64,000 bases of DNA from Rhodobacterales bacterium 52_120_T64. Its GTDB lineage: Bacteria; Pseudomonadota; Alphaproteobacteria; Rhodobacterales; Rhodobacteraceae. Both the position numbers and the translations under genes were made by a program. Positions 7,447-16,334 of this stretch are shown here, piece after piece. The first letter of the stretch is position 1; every line of letters starts with the position of its first letter. Below the pieces are notes generated by a model, which made no database searches, was not told where the DNA came from, and saw only the letters and a program-made list of their open reading frames with translations. The stretch is from assembly GCA_002162875.1 (NCBI GenBank), contig MABA01000025.1, positions 1 to 64,000 on the forward strand, given 5' to 3'.

Positions 7447-10400
7447 ATGGCTTCCATTCTTCTGGCCTCTGCCGGCGCCGCGATCGGCGGCAGCATTGGC
7501 GGAGCTATCCTCGGTGTGTCCGCTGTAACCATCGGCGGGGCAATCGGATCGTTTGCCGGCTCGATGATCGACAGCTGGATTGTTTCCTCACTCGCACCCG
7601 GTCAACGCATTGAAGGCCAACGGCTCGAAAACCTGCAAATCACCACCTCGACCGAAGGCGCCATCATCCCCCGTGTTTATGGCCGCATGCGCATCGGCGG
7701 TAATATCATCTGGGCGACGGATTTCACCGAAACGGTCAACACGACCACGCAAGGAGGCGGCAAAGGCGGTGGGCCAACGATCACCACGACCGCCTATCTT
7801 TATTCAGCTTCCTTTGCGGTGGCGCTTTGCGAGGGGCCAATTTCGGGCATCGGACGCATCTGGGCGGACGGTAAGCCGCTCGATCTCTCCGGCGTCACGT
7901 GGCGGATATATCCGGGCGATGAAGCCCAGCAACCGGACCCGTTCATTGAAGCGAAAATGGGCACGGGCAATGCACCCGCCTATCGCGGTACGGCCTATGT
8001 GATGTTCGAGGCGTTAGCACTGGAACAATTCGGCAATCGCATCCCGCAGCTCTCCTTCGAGGTATTCCGCCCGATCATTGAGCCCGACACCGCCGAAGGA
8101 ATGCTTCGCGCAATCACCCTCATTCCCGGCACTGGTGAATTCATCTACGCAACCGAGCCGATCTCGCGCGGCACGCACGGCGTGAGCGGAATGGGCGGCA
8201 ACACGGCCTCCGAAAATGTCCATACCACCAATGCCGTGTCCGACATCGTCGCCTCGCTCGACCAGTTGCAAGCAGCAGCGCCGAACATCGAGAGCGTCTC
8301 GCTGGTGGTCAGCTGGTTTGGCACTGACCTGCGGGCTGGCGATTGTCAGATCGTGCCCGGTGTCGAGAACATCACCAAGGTTACGACCCCGAAAAGCTGG
8401 GCCGTGAATGGCGTCGCGCGCGCCAATGCCCATGTGATCAGCCTCGATGCCAATGGTCGCACAGCCTATGGAGGCACACCCGCAGACTTTGCCGTCGTGC
8501 AGGCGATAAAGGAAATCAAAGCGCGCGGAATGCGGGTTACGTTTTATCCGTTTCTGCTGATGGACATTCCGGAGGGCACCATCCTGCCCGACCCCTACTC
8601 CGATAATGCTGCCACCATTGGGCAGCCCTCCTATCCCTGGCGCGGGCGGATTACCTGCTCCCCTGCCGCCAATTACGCGGGCACGGCCGACAAGACCGCC
8701 AGCGCCGGGACGCAGATTGCAGCCTTTTTTGGCAATGCTCAGGTGGCGGATTTCAGCGTGTCGGGCGAGAATATCAACTGGGCTGGCCCCGCCAGCGATT
8801 GGGGTTATCGGCGGATGATCCTGCATTACGCGCATCTCTGCGCGGCGGCGGGTGGGGTGGATTCCTTCCTGCTTGGCTCGGAACTGCGAGGCCTCACCAC
8901 CATTCGCAACAACGCCACAGATTATCCGGCGGTAACAGCCCTCAAGCAACTGGCCGGTGAGGTTGCGGGGATTCTGGGTGCCGGAACCGCCATCAGCTAC
9001 GCCGCCGACTGGTCGGAGTATTTCGGGCATCAGCCGCAGGACGGCTCGGGCGATCTGTTTTATCACCTTGATCCACTCTGGGCTGATCCGGACATCAACT
9101 TCATCGGCATCGACAACTACATGCCGCTTTCCGATTGGCGCGACGGGTTTGATCATCTTGATGCTCAGGCTGGCTGGGCCTCGATCCGGGATCTCGATTA
9201 CCTGCACAGTAATATCGAGGGCGGCGAGAGTTTCGATTGGTTCTACGGCTCCGATGCGGATCGCGTCGCCCAGATGCGCACACCCATCACCGACGGGGCC
9301 TATGGCAAACCCTGGGTGTTCCGCCCCAAGGACATCCGGTCGTGGTGGTCAAACCCGCATTTTGATCGCCCGAGCGGTATCGAGGCCGCCAGCCCCACAG
9401 ACTGGATACCCCAATCAAAACCCGTCCGTTTTACCGAGCTCGGCTGCCCCGCCGTCGATCGCGGCACCAACCAGCCCAACGTTTTTTACGATCCCAAATC
9501 GGCCGAAAGCGCACTGCCGCATTTTTCGCGAGGCTGGCAGGACGAAGCCATCCAGCGGCGATACATCGAGGCAATGCTGGGGTATTGGGGTGATCCGTTA
9601 AAGAACCCGGTCTCGACAGTTTACGCAGCACAGATGATAAATATGGGAGGGGCCGCAGTTTGGACTTGGGACGCACGACCCTATCCCGACTTTCCAGCCC
9701 GCGAGGATGTCTGGACCGATGCCCCGAACTGGCGTCTCGGTCATTGGTTGAACGGACGGCTCGGAGCGGTGGGCCTCGGGGCTCTTGTGCGCGAGCTTTG
9801 TCTGCGCGCGGGGTTGCAGGACAATCTGGTTGATGTGAGCGAGCTGTCAGATGTCGTTCCGGGGTTTGTCATTGCAGCATTGGAAAGTCCGCGCGCCTCG
9901 ATCTCGGGGCTGGCGCGGCATTTCGGGTTTGATGCGGTGGAAAGTGGCGGTGTTATCCGGTTTGTTTCACGCGGGCAGCGGGCAATTTCGATCATTGCAC
10001 CGGACGACATGGTGGCGGCCGCGGGCGAAGTCATGGAACTCATCCGTGGACAGGAAACCGAATTGCCCCAAGCCCTCAAATGGCAGATGGTGCGCCCGGA
10101 CGAGGAATATGACACCGCCACCGTCGAAGCGCGCCGCGTTACGGTTGAAGCTTCGCGCGTGGCCTCCGAGAGCTTCCCACTGGCGGTTTCGCTGGAAGAG
10201 GCCGATCGTCGTTGTCGTCGCGCCCTGATGGAGGGCTGGTTCGGGCGCGAGACGCTGTCTGCCCAACTGCCGCCTTCCCGCCTGTCACTTGATCCCGGAG
10301 ACGTTGTCAGTCTCGCCAACGACGGGCGGCTGGTTGATTACCGCATCACCCGCATCAGTGACGCTGGCGCACGCTCCATCGAGGCAATTCGGACCGACGC

Positions 10401-11415
10401 CGCCATTTACGATCAGCCACCTGGCCAATACCGCTCCGCAAAACTGCCCAACACAATCGTTTATGGACCCGCCAATATTGCGCTGATGGATTTGCCCCAG
10501 ATGTCTGATGTTGTTCCTGCACACAGGCCCTACGCGGCGGTGTTCGCAAAACCGTGGTATGGAACGGCGGCCGTCTGGCGCAGTGCCACCACCTCGGGGT
10601 TTGCGCTACTCGATACCATCGGCCAATCTGCACATATGGGTGTTCTGGCCGCTGACTTGCCAGCGGGGCCGTTCAACCGCTTTGATAATGGCAATGAACT
10701 GCAGGTCGATCTTTCATCCGGCACGTTGACCAGCGTCACCGACACGGAGTTGTTCGCAGGCGCCAACGCGCTGGGCATCGAGAGCTCGGCCGGCATCTGG
10801 GAAATCATCCAGTTCGGCAACGCCGAGCTGGTTTCCACAGGGCGTTATCGCCTCACACGCCTGCTGCGCGGACAACGGGGAACTGAAGACGCGATAGCCA
10901 AACCGGCCCCGTCTAATGCACGAGTTATAGTGCTGGATTCAGCCATCCAGCCACTCTCGACATCTGAAGCCGATCTTGGCTTGCCCTGGAACTGGCGAAT
11001 CGGTCCGGCTAGTGCCGCACCTTCCGACCCGCTGATGAGCGTAGAGAATTTCACACCAAATGGCCGGGGGTTAAAACCCTTTGCGCCCGCGCGATTGCGG
11101 ATGCGCCGTGAAGCCAATGGTGATCTGGCTCTGCGCTGGATGCGTTGCGACCGCTCCCTCTCGGCTGACAGCTGGGTGTTGATGGATGTGCCGATGTCGG
11201 AGGCCGCCGAGACCTATGATCTGGAAATCTTGTCCGGAGCAACCGTCAAGCGATCCTTGACCGTTGCCAGCCCCGCCGTCACCTACACCGCCGCAATGCA
11301 AACAGCAGATTTTGGCGGGCCGGTCACCAACCTCTCGGTCCGTATCTTCCAGATCGGGGCGCTGGGCCGCGGTGTACCGCTCATAAAAACCCTGCCCATC
11401 AAGGAAAGCCTATGA
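7447..11415 (+). CDS. Megatron tail protein (GTA gp15-like)
   Basis: A 1322-residue protein matching the GTA ORFg15 'megatron', which forms the central baseplate and contacts the cell surface. In order: a glycine-rich hydrophobic N-terminus (about residues 5-40), the IIPRVYGRMRIGGNIIW block shared with phage tail fibre J-type proteins, a GTA-TIM barrel domain in the middle (ADWSEYFGHQPQDGSGD and NFIGIDNYMPLSDWRDG, near residues 520-565), then the phage-tail_3 domain and C-terminal fibronectin-like repeats. Its length is in the usual 1250-1350 range and the frame is uninterrupted. The stop overlaps the ATG of the fibre-like gene (ATGA). Confidence 0.93.
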   Translation: MASILLASAGAAIGGSIGGAILGVSAVTIGGAIGSFAGSMIDSWIVSSLAPGQRIEGQRLENLQITTSTEGAIIPRVYGRMRIGGNIIWATDFTETVNTTTQGGGKGGGPTITTTAYLYSASFAVALCEGPISGIGRIWADGKPLDLSGVTWRIYPGDEAQQPDPFIEAKMGTGNAPAYRGTAYVMFEALALEQFGNRIPQLSFEVFRPIIEPDTAEGMLRAITLIPGTGEFIYATEPISRGTHGVSGMGGNTASENVHTTNAVSDIVASLDQLQAAAPNIESVSLVVSWFGTDLRAGDCQIVPGVENITKVTTPKSWAVNGVARANAHVISLDANGRTAYGGTPADFAVVQAIKEIKARGMRVTFYPFLLMDIPEGTILPDPYSDNAATIGQPSYPWRGRITCSPAANYAGTADKTASAGTQIAAFFGNAQVADFSVSGENINWAGPASDWGYRRMILHYAHLCAAAGGVDSFLLGSELRGLTTIRNNATDYPAVTALKQLAGEVAGILGAGTAISYAADWSEYFGHQPQDGSGDLFYHLDPLWADPDINFIGIDNYMPLSDWRDGFDHLDAQAGWASIRDLDYLHSNIEGGESFDWFYGSDADRVAQMRTPITDGAYGKPWVFRPKDIRSWWSNPHFDRPSGIEAASPTDWIPQSKPVRFTELGCPAVDRGTNQPNVFYDPKSAESALPHFSRGWQDEAIQRRYIEAMLGYWGDPLKNPVSTVYAAQMINMGGAAVWTWDARPYPDFPAREDVWTDAPNWRLGHWLNGRLGAVGLGALVRELCLRAGLQDNLVDVSELSDVVPGFVIAALESPRASISGLARHFGFDAVESGGVIRFVSRGQRAISIIAPDDMVAAAGEVMELIRGQETELPQALKWQMVRPDEEYDTATVEARRVTVEASRVASESFPLAVSLEEADRRCRRALMEGWFGRETLSAQLPPSRLSLDPGDVVSLANDGRLVDYRITRISDAGARSIEAIRTDAAIYDQPPGQYRSAKLPNTIVYGPANIALMDLPQMSDVVPAHRPYAAVFAKPWYGTAAVWRSATTSGFALLDTIGQSAHMGVLAADLPAGPFNRFDNGNELQVDLSSGTLTSVTDTELFAGANALGIESSAGIWEIIQFGNAELVSTGRYRLTRLLRGQRGTEDAIAKPAPSNARVIVLDSAIQPLSTSEADLGLPWNWRIGPASAAPSDPLMSVENFTPNGRGLKPFAPARLRMRREANGDLALRWMRCDRSLSADSWVLMDVPMSEAAETYDLEILSGATVKRSLTVASPAVTYTAAMQTADFGGPVTNLSVRIFQIGALGRGVPLIKTLPIKESL

Positions 11416-12692
11416 CCAATACCCCGAACCTCGCCCTGCCCTATCTGGCCGCTGCGCAGGCCCAGAAACATGTCACCGTTAACGAGGCGCTGGGCCTGAT
11501 CGATGCACTGACGCAATTGGCCGTGAACTCTGTCGGGGAGACGTCTCCGCCTGCCACGCCAGCCGAGGGCGAGCGCTATATCATCGGGGCGGGTGCGATC
11601 GATGCCTGGGCTGGTTGGGATGACAGTATCGCGTTATTTTCCGGCGGAGCATGGTTACGCCTGATCCCGCAGCTCGGCTGGAAAACATGGGATGTATCTG
11701 CGGGAGAACTGCTGATCTGGTTCGGCAGTGCGTGGGGCGCATATACGCCGAGCCTGCAGAACCTCGCCGGCATCGGCATCGGCACGTCATTTGATGCCAC
11801 CAACAAACTATCCGTCTCAGCCGCCGCTACCCTCCTTAACCACGCAGGCAACGGCCATCAGCTTAAAATCAACAAGGCCACCGACACCAACACTGCCAGC
11901 CTGCTGTTCCAGACCGGTTGGTCGGGGCGCGCAGAGATGGGCACCGCAGGAAACGATGATTTTTCCATCAAGGTCAGTGCCGACGGCAGCAGTTTTCTCG
12001 AGGGGATACGCATTAACCAAAACTCTGGAGCGGTCAGTTTTCCGGGTGGCATGGAGCCGGAACGCCATAGCGTCGGCAGCATCACCAAAGCTGGCGGATC
12101 GGACTGGTGGGGCGCAGTTGATCCCTTCACCCTGAGCTACAGTTCTTCCTCCCAACAGGCCCTCTCGCAAAACCGGATGTTTTTCATGGCATTCCATGTG
12201 GATCGCCCGATCCAGCTGCTCGGAGCATTCGTTTCCCTGAACATAGCCTCGACCACGGCAGGCGCCTTGCTTCGATGCGGGATTTACAAGCTCGGAGCGC
12301 CGAACGGGGACCTCTGGGATATCGGCGATCGGGTGGCTGATTTCGGAACATTGCCTGCCGATGTGGCTGATAACAAAGAGTTCAATCTGGGCGCCCCGCA
12401 AACTCTAACGAAAGGATGGTATGTAACGGCGATGGGCGTCAGTGGCGCCGGTGCCTACGCACGCTATGCCCGCTGGATGACGCCAGGCCTAACCCGCTTT
12501 TATCCTCACGCAAGCGGTACAAGCGCTTATCCCCAGACCGTCGCCCCACAGGTCTATCTTTATGCAAGCTCGAGCAATGCCGAAATCACCGGAGGGCTGC
12601 CCACGACCTGGACCAGTAATCCCGTCACCACCATGACCTCGACCAACAACTGGGTCTACCAGATGGTCTTCCCGAAATGGCGTGAAGTCTGA
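11412..12692 (+). CDS. DUF2793 tail fibre/receptor-binding candidate
   Basis: A 426-residue protein. The first ~110 residues are a DUF2793 domain (NTPNLALPYLAAAQAQKHVT and NEALGLIDALTQL), which anchors variable tip proteins in phages and GTAs of this order. The rest is beta-rich and repetitive in Gly, Ser and Thr, with GWSGRAEMGTAGNDDFSIK near residue 160, and ends in a carbohydrate-binding-like region. By position and composition it is the likely host-recognition protein. The C-terminal half is expected to vary between strains; that is inferred, not visible here. Confidence 0.8.
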   Translation: MTNTPNLALPYLAAAQAQKHVTVNEALGLIDALTQLAVNSVGETSPPATPAEGERYIIGAGAIDAWAGWDDSIALFSGGAWLRLIPQLGWKTWDVSAGELLIWFGSAWGAYTPSLQNLAGIGIGTSFDATNKLSVSAAATLLNHAGNGHQLKINKATDTNTASLLFQTGWSGRAEMGTAGNDDFSIKVSADGSSFLEGIRINQNSGAVSFPGGMEPERHSVGSITKAGGSDWWGAVDPFTLSYSSSSQQALSQNRMFFMAFHVDRPIQLLGAFVSLNIASTTAGALLRCGIYKLGAPNGDLWDIGDRVADFGTLPADVADNKEFNLGAPQTLTKGWYVTAMGVSGAGAYARYARWMTPGLTRFYPHASGTSAYPQTVAPQVYLYASSSNAEITGGLPTTWTSNPVTTMTSTNNWVYQMVFPKWREV

Positions 12693-12718
12693 GCCAGTCC
12701 AAAACAAAAGGAGCCCCC

Positions 12719-13000
12719 ATGACCCCGCCCAAACTTGAAGCGGGCTTTGTTCGTATGCCCGAGGACGAGTTCGAAGCCATGCTGGCCCGTGCTGCCGAGC
12801 AAGGCGCGCGCCGCGCCCTCGCCAACGTCGGACTCGATGGTCCCGAAGCCGCTATCGACATTCACGACCTGCGCACATTGCTCGATAGCCTGCGCATGGC
12901 GCGCCGTACCGCCTGGCAGACCATCATCCGCTTGATGACCACCGGCCTGCTTCTTGCCCTGATCGCGGGCATTGCTGTCAGGCTGAAGCTATTCGGCTAA
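12719..13000 (+). CDS. Small membrane protein (DUF6127-like), possible holin
   Basis: A 93-residue protein with a charged N-terminal half (PEDEFEAMLARAAEQGARRAL) and a single C-terminal membrane segment at about residues 66-90 (TGLLLALIAGIAVRLKLFG). I think it belongs to a small family (DUF6127) found between the fibre and endolysin genes in Rhodobacterales prophages, but I am not certain of the name. Position next to an endolysin and one membrane helix make a holin or antiholin role possible. A rho-independent terminator follows it. No motif proves the function. Confidence 0.55.
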   Translation: MTPPKLEAGFVRMPEDEFEAMLARAAEQGARRALANVGLDGPEAAIDIHDLRTLLDSLRMARRTAWQTIIRLMTTGLLLALIAGIAVRLKLFG

Positions 13001-13027
13001 TGCCGCCCTAAACCATCCCGACCACGT

Positions 13028-13050
13028 ACCCGCCATCCAGCGGGTTTTTT
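13028..13050 (+). terminator. Short intrinsic terminator
   Basis: ACCCGC (13028-13033) pairs with GCGGGT (13040-13045) around a six-base loop, followed by a run of Ts to 13050. The stem is short, so it may attenuate rather than stop transcription before the endolysin gene. Confidence 0.5.
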
Positions 13051-13063
13051 ATTGGAGATTTCT

Positions 13064-13756
13064 ATGACCACACAGTATTTCGCCGACTGGCGCAATGTCC
13101 CCGAAACCCTTTGGCGTTGGGCGAACTTTTCACCACAAGAGATATCCTGTCGCGGTGACGGGACGATCCGCGTCGATGAGGTGGCCCTCGATAAATTGCA
13201 AGCGCTGCGAGAAAAACTCGGCGTGCCGCTGATCGTGCATTCGGCCTATCGCAGCCCGGAGTATAACCGGAAGGTCGGTGGCGCCGAGCACTCCATGCAC
13301 CTGCAGGGGGCTGCCTTTGATATTTCTATGGCCAACCATGATCCCGATGTCTTTGAAGCGGCGGCGCGTACCGTTGGCTTTACCGGCTTTGGATATTATC
13401 CACGGCAGAATTTCATGCACATCGACATCGGTCGTGCCCGCCAGTGGGGTGATCCGTTTCCGCCCCGCGCCACCCGCAGTGGTCGCACCACCCGGTTTGC
13501 ACCGGAACCTCCGCGCCTTCGTGAAAGCCTGACCGATAGTCGCACCATGAAAGGAAGTGGCGCAGCTGGCGTTGCAACTATGGGAGCGGCAGGTGTCGAG
13601 GTGCTGCAAGACGCTCTGACTGATACGCAGTCTACAATTCAGCCGCTGATCCCCTACCTTGATACCCTGCACTGGGTGTTGATTGCCGTAGCGATGATCG
13701 GTGTCGGGGTTACCGTCTATTCCCGTTGGGATGATTGGCGGAAAGGGCGGCACTGA
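13064..13756 (+). CDS. M15 peptidase endolysin with C-terminal membrane anchor
   Basis: A 230-residue protein starting at the ATG at 13064, which has ttggaga six bases upstream (a TTG at 13052 is too close to that site). Residues 1-125 are a peptidase M15_3 (zinc D-Ala-D-Ala carboxypeptidase) domain: the motif HLQGAAFD gives zinc ligands His79 and Asp86, and His119 in FMHIDIG is the third ligand. It should cut peptide links in peptidoglycan during lysis. After a Pro/Arg-rich linker, residues ~202-222 (WVLIAVAMIGVGVTVYSRW) form a membrane segment, giving an anchored endolysin, unlike classical soluble ones. Its stop overlaps the i-spanin start. Confidence 0.87.
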   Translation: MTTQYFADWRNVPETLWRWANFSPQEISCRGDGTIRVDEVALDKLQALREKLGVPLIVHSAYRSPEYNRKVGGAEHSMHLQGAAFDISMANHDPDVFEAAARTVGFTGFGYYPRQNFMHIDIGRARQWGDPFPPRATRSGRTTRFAPEPPRLRESLTDSRTMKGSGAAGVATMGAAGVEVLQDALTDTQSTIQPLIPYLDTLHWVLIAVAMIGVGVTVYSRWDDWRKGRH

Positions 13757-14010
13757 TGGGCGCGCTATTCACATGGATCACCGGCAGTCGATTTGCATTG
13801 GCCGTCGGGAAATGGGCGGCTATCGCCCTCGCAATATCTCTGTTCCTCCTGTCCCTGCGCCGCTCTGGCGAGAGAGCCGGACGGCTGGCAGAACGTCTTG
13901 AAAATCAGGAGAAGGTAAATGAGATTCAACGCAAAATGCTTGAAGCCACGGCTCGCCGCCTTCGCAATCGTGACGAGCTTGCCAAGCGCCTGCTCGACGG
14001 TCAGTTCTGA
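13756..14010 (+). CDS. Inner-membrane spanin (Rz-like)
   Basis: The ATG at 13756 overlaps the endolysin stop (TGATG) and gives an 84-residue protein with one N-terminal membrane helix (residues ~13-35, FALAVGKWAAIALAISLFLL) followed by a charged coiled-coil-like region (RLAERLENQEKVNEIQRKML). That is the layout of an i-spanin, which spans the periplasm and fuses inner and outer membranes in the last lysis step. The partner lipoprotein starts inside this gene in another frame at 13919, the arrangement seen for Rz/Rz1. Sequence similarity was not tested; the call is from topology and context. Confidence 0.72.
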   Translation: MGALFTWITGSRFALAVGKWAAIALAISLFLLSLRRSGERAGRLAERLENQEKVNEIQRKMLEATARRLRNRDELAKRLLDGQF

Positions 14011-14170
14011 GCCTGTTGTCGGAGTATGCCCGCCAGTAGTGGAATATAGCCGGGCAGAACAAGCGCTCGTGGCAATTGAAATTGAAAGCTTGCCAGAGAA
14101 TACCGTAATTGTCGATTGGTTGGCTGACTACAGTCTGCTCAAAAAGCAGGTCAGCACCTGCGGTTCGTGA
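13919..14170 (+). CDS. Outer-membrane spanin lipoprotein (Rz1-like), overlapping frame
   Basis: An 83-residue protein starting inside the i-spanin gene (92-base overlap, different frame). It has a basic start, a hydrophobic stretch and a lipobox LPSAC with Cys25 as the expected lipidation site, then a ~58-residue mature part. This is what an o-spanin (Rz1) looks like, and the gene-in-gene position supports it strongly. It would be anchored in the outer membrane and bind the i-spanin's C-terminus. This is the last gene of the tail/lysis block. Confidence 0.72.
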   Translation: MRFNAKCLKPRLAAFAIVTSLPSACSTVSSEPVVGVCPPVVEYSRAEQALVAIEIESLPENTVIVDWLADYSLLKKQVSTCGS

Positions 14171-14501
14171 CACTTTGAAAAATCAGGCGTTTCTCTCCCA
14201 TCGAGACTCTATTTGAACCGTCAATTAAGGCGGAGTGCGGACTTTCGCTGCAGGTGCGAACATATAAGCCGATTTCAACAAAGCGGACATTCGCATCGTT
14301 TGGGCGAATGGTAAGTCAGCCAATAGCGGCTAACCATTGAGGAGTGGAACATGAGACAGACAACTGGAACACGCAAAAGCTAACGATCAGGCAACAAGGC
14401 CGCGAGGGCGCAAAAGCCGAGCATAAACTTAATGCCGAGGAAGGGGCGGTTCGGGTCATCGTGAGGATCTATGGCTACGCCTGTCGCGGTATATTTTGAC
14501 T
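14171..14501. other. Non-coding spacer after the lysis genes
   Basis: No gene is seen. A small inverted repeat, CATTCGC (about 14290) with GGCGAATG (about 14304), and the phrase GCGGACATTCGCAT also seen in similar form near 48876, look like dispersed intergenic spacer sequence. The phage block appears to end here. Confidence 0.35.
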
Positions 14502-14660
14502 TCAGCAGTTAGGCACATTTACGGCCAATCCACCAAGTGCCGTTTCCTTATACTTCTCGCTCATATCCTTGCCGGTCTGTCGCATCGTTTCAATAGCAGC
14601 GTCCAGTGGGACAAGATGTGTGCCGTCACCTCGTTTAGCAAGGGATGCAGCTGACACGGC
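14502..14660 (-). pseudogene. sdaA: L-serine dehydratase (SdaA) C-terminal fragment
   Basis: The last ~52 codons of an L-serine ammonia-lyase survive: [19 protein letters not shown] and the ending [17 protein letters not shown] are the conserved C-terminus of this iron-sulphur enzyme. The final Cys of the family's cluster-related tail is present. The gene is cut at 14660, exactly at the left end of the IS6-family element, and no other part of it is found in the window, so it is a dead stub. The open frame continues into the IS by chance. Confidence 0.85.
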
Positions 14661-15478
14661 GGTGCTGTCAGACAATTGCGAACTAGTCTCAGTTTCCTGT
14701 AAGTCGCCGGAACCTATGCGGAACAAAGCTGCCGCCACTCGGAGAGTGCGGCGCAGCGGTTGAGTTTGAAATTTTCTCGTGAATAAAGATGACGTTCTTG
14801 GTTGAAATGATTGTGGATAGAAGAGTGAATTGAGACAAACTTTTGCAAACTCCGCATGCGCCGGAACCGTAACATGGCACGTTCTCGTCGTCGAAACGGG
14901 AGGTGCGAATTCTCTGCCCGGTTATTCTTCCAGCGGCCCACTGTTTGCCTTTCTGCATTACCGATCACCTTCATCGCTGCTCCGTATGAGCGCAATCTAT
15001 CTGTCACAATTACCGCAGGAGAACCGTATCGTTTCATCAATTTTCTGAGGAATTTCAATGCCGCTTTGCGATCTCGCCACTTTGTAACATAGGTTTCTAG
15101 AACTTCACGCTCATGGTCGACATCCCGCCAGAGGTAGTGGATTTCGCCGTTGATCTTCACGAAGACTTCGTCCAAATGCCACTGCCAATTTGAGTAAGAA
15201 CGCATCCGATTAATCCGTTTCCGCCGGATCTCAGATGCGAACATAGGACCAAATCTATTCCACCAGAACCGTACGGTTTCGTGACTGATTTCGACACCAC
15301 GCTCGTGGAGCAAATCCTCCACATTCCGGAGTGATAGTGGGAAGCGAACATACAACATCACAGCGAGACGAATGATCTCGGGCGACGTTTTGAAGTAACG
15401 AAATGGGTTTGGTTTGATCATCTGTCGAGGCTAGGTGAACCACCTGCCCTCTTCAACTAAGTTTAATCTGACAGTGCC
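14661..15478. mobile_element. IS6-family insertion sequence, apparently complete
   Basis: An 818-base element bounded by imperfect inverted ends: GGTGCTGTCAGACAATT at 14661 and, on the other strand, GGCACTGTCAGATTAAAC reading in from 15478. The length and single transposase match the IS6/IS26 family. The eight bases on each side (gacacggc at 14653-14660, tctcaatt at 15479-15486) are different, so no target-site duplication remains. This fits an adjacent deletion or cointegrate resolution after insertion, in line with the truncated serine dehydratase on its left. Confidence 0.8.
14714..15421 (-). CDS. IS6-family DDE transposase
   Basis: A 235-residue transposase, full length for the IS6 family. 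Motifs: [20 protein letters not shown] at the N-terminus, [18 protein letters not shown] (helix-turn-helix), then the DDE core with [10 protein letters not shown] (first Asp), [13 protein letters not shown] (second Asp) and [14 protein letters not shown] (Glu region). It reads through without frameshift, so the element could be active. Two more remnants of the same family lie at 40945-41148 and 48213-48345. Confidence 0.93.
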   Translation of the reverse strand: MIKPNPFRYFKTSPEIIRLAVMLYVRFPLSLRNVEDLLHERGVEISHETVRFWWNRFGPMFASEIRRKRINRMRSYSNWQWHLDEVFVKINGEIHYLWRDVDHEREVLETYVTKWRDRKAALKFLRKLMKRYGSPAVIVTDRLRSYGAAMKVIGNAERQTVGRWKNNRAENSHLPFRRRERAMLRFRRMRSLQKFVSIHSSIHNHFNQERHLYSRENFKLNRCAALSEWRQLCSA

Positions 15479-15700
15479 TCTCAATTCATTCGTTTCGGGA
15501 GGTATTCAATTGGGCTATGACGAAGCCGCGCAGTTTCTTCGCGAAATAGCGATCGATGCGAACGAACTGCAAAACCCTGCTGCTCTAATTGAAAAGCGAG
15601 CGCAAAAGAATGCTCGTAAGCCCCGCTAACAATTTTGTCTGGCGATGTTCACCTAGCTTGCCAAGGACAAATTGATAAGTCCTTTGATGGCGTAAAAACG
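15479..15700. other. IS-flanking stretch, no convincing gene
   Basis: The frame entering from the IS continues to 15629 (LGYDEAAQFLREIAIDANEL...KNARKPR) and looks protein-like, but it has no own start. It may be the 3' end of a gene cut by the IS; no family is recognised. Confidence 0.3.
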
Positions 15701-15979
15701 ATGACAATTGATCAGCTCACCGCTTCAGGAATAGTTCACCCCGCACCAGCAAGCCTTATGGGGTGTGTGCTCGACCTTCTCAGTAACAATCCTGAACAAA
15801 TTGACCAAGAAATTGTTGCAACAATGAACGAATTTATCGCGATACGAAAGAAATATCTCCTAGAACGAAATTATCTTTCTCTTGAGCCGGATGATCGAGG
15901 CCGAGTTTGGGAAAATTGGAATGTAGAAGGATTTGAAAGTGTTCTTACCAAAGTAATCCATCCGTTATCAAAGGAGTAG
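15701..15979 (+). CDS. Hypothetical small protein
   Basis: A possible 92-residue protein from the ATG at 15701 (MTIDQLTASGIVHPAPASLM) with acidic, helix-rich composition and a clear stop at 15979. No family is recognised and no strong ribosome site precedes the ATG. An in-frame extension to 15635 exists. It lies beside an IS element in a low-coding stretch, so it may be a fragment. Kept because its amino-acid composition is that of a normal soluble protein. Confidence 0.35.
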   Translation: MTIDQLTASGIVHPAPASLMGCVLDLLSNNPEQIDQEIVATMNEFIAIRKKYLLERNYLSLEPDDRGRVWENWNVEGFESVLTKVIHPLSKE

Positions 15980-16334
15980 GTGGGCTTAACAAGAGTGCTC
16001 ATCATCTTCTATCTTAGAGTCACATGCCGTGTACCTTTATAAATGTGTATCTTGCTTTTGCCTTGGCGATCCGCTCTTCTATCGACACCCTGTGTTCAAG
16101 AGAAAGCTTTCGGGCGGCAATCAATTGTCATTATGGACATCCTGCCGATTGGTTTTTCAACAAACATATCGCAGTATTCAGTCAAATACGGAATAGACAG
16201 AAAACTTTGCGACAGAACCAAGTCGCGCCCAGTTGCCACTGGTTTGTTGAGCGGACTTCAGTTTCCCAGTCTTTGGAAATTCGTGGCTGCCGATCGCCAA
16301 GCTGCGCTCGACTGCCAACTGCGTTATTCTTGAT
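15980..16334. other. Non-coding or decayed stretch
   Basis: Two overlapping plus-strand frames here read like random sequence and neither is convincing. No RNA gene or clear terminator was seen. The next real gene is the GAPDH on the minus strand. Confidence 0.35.
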
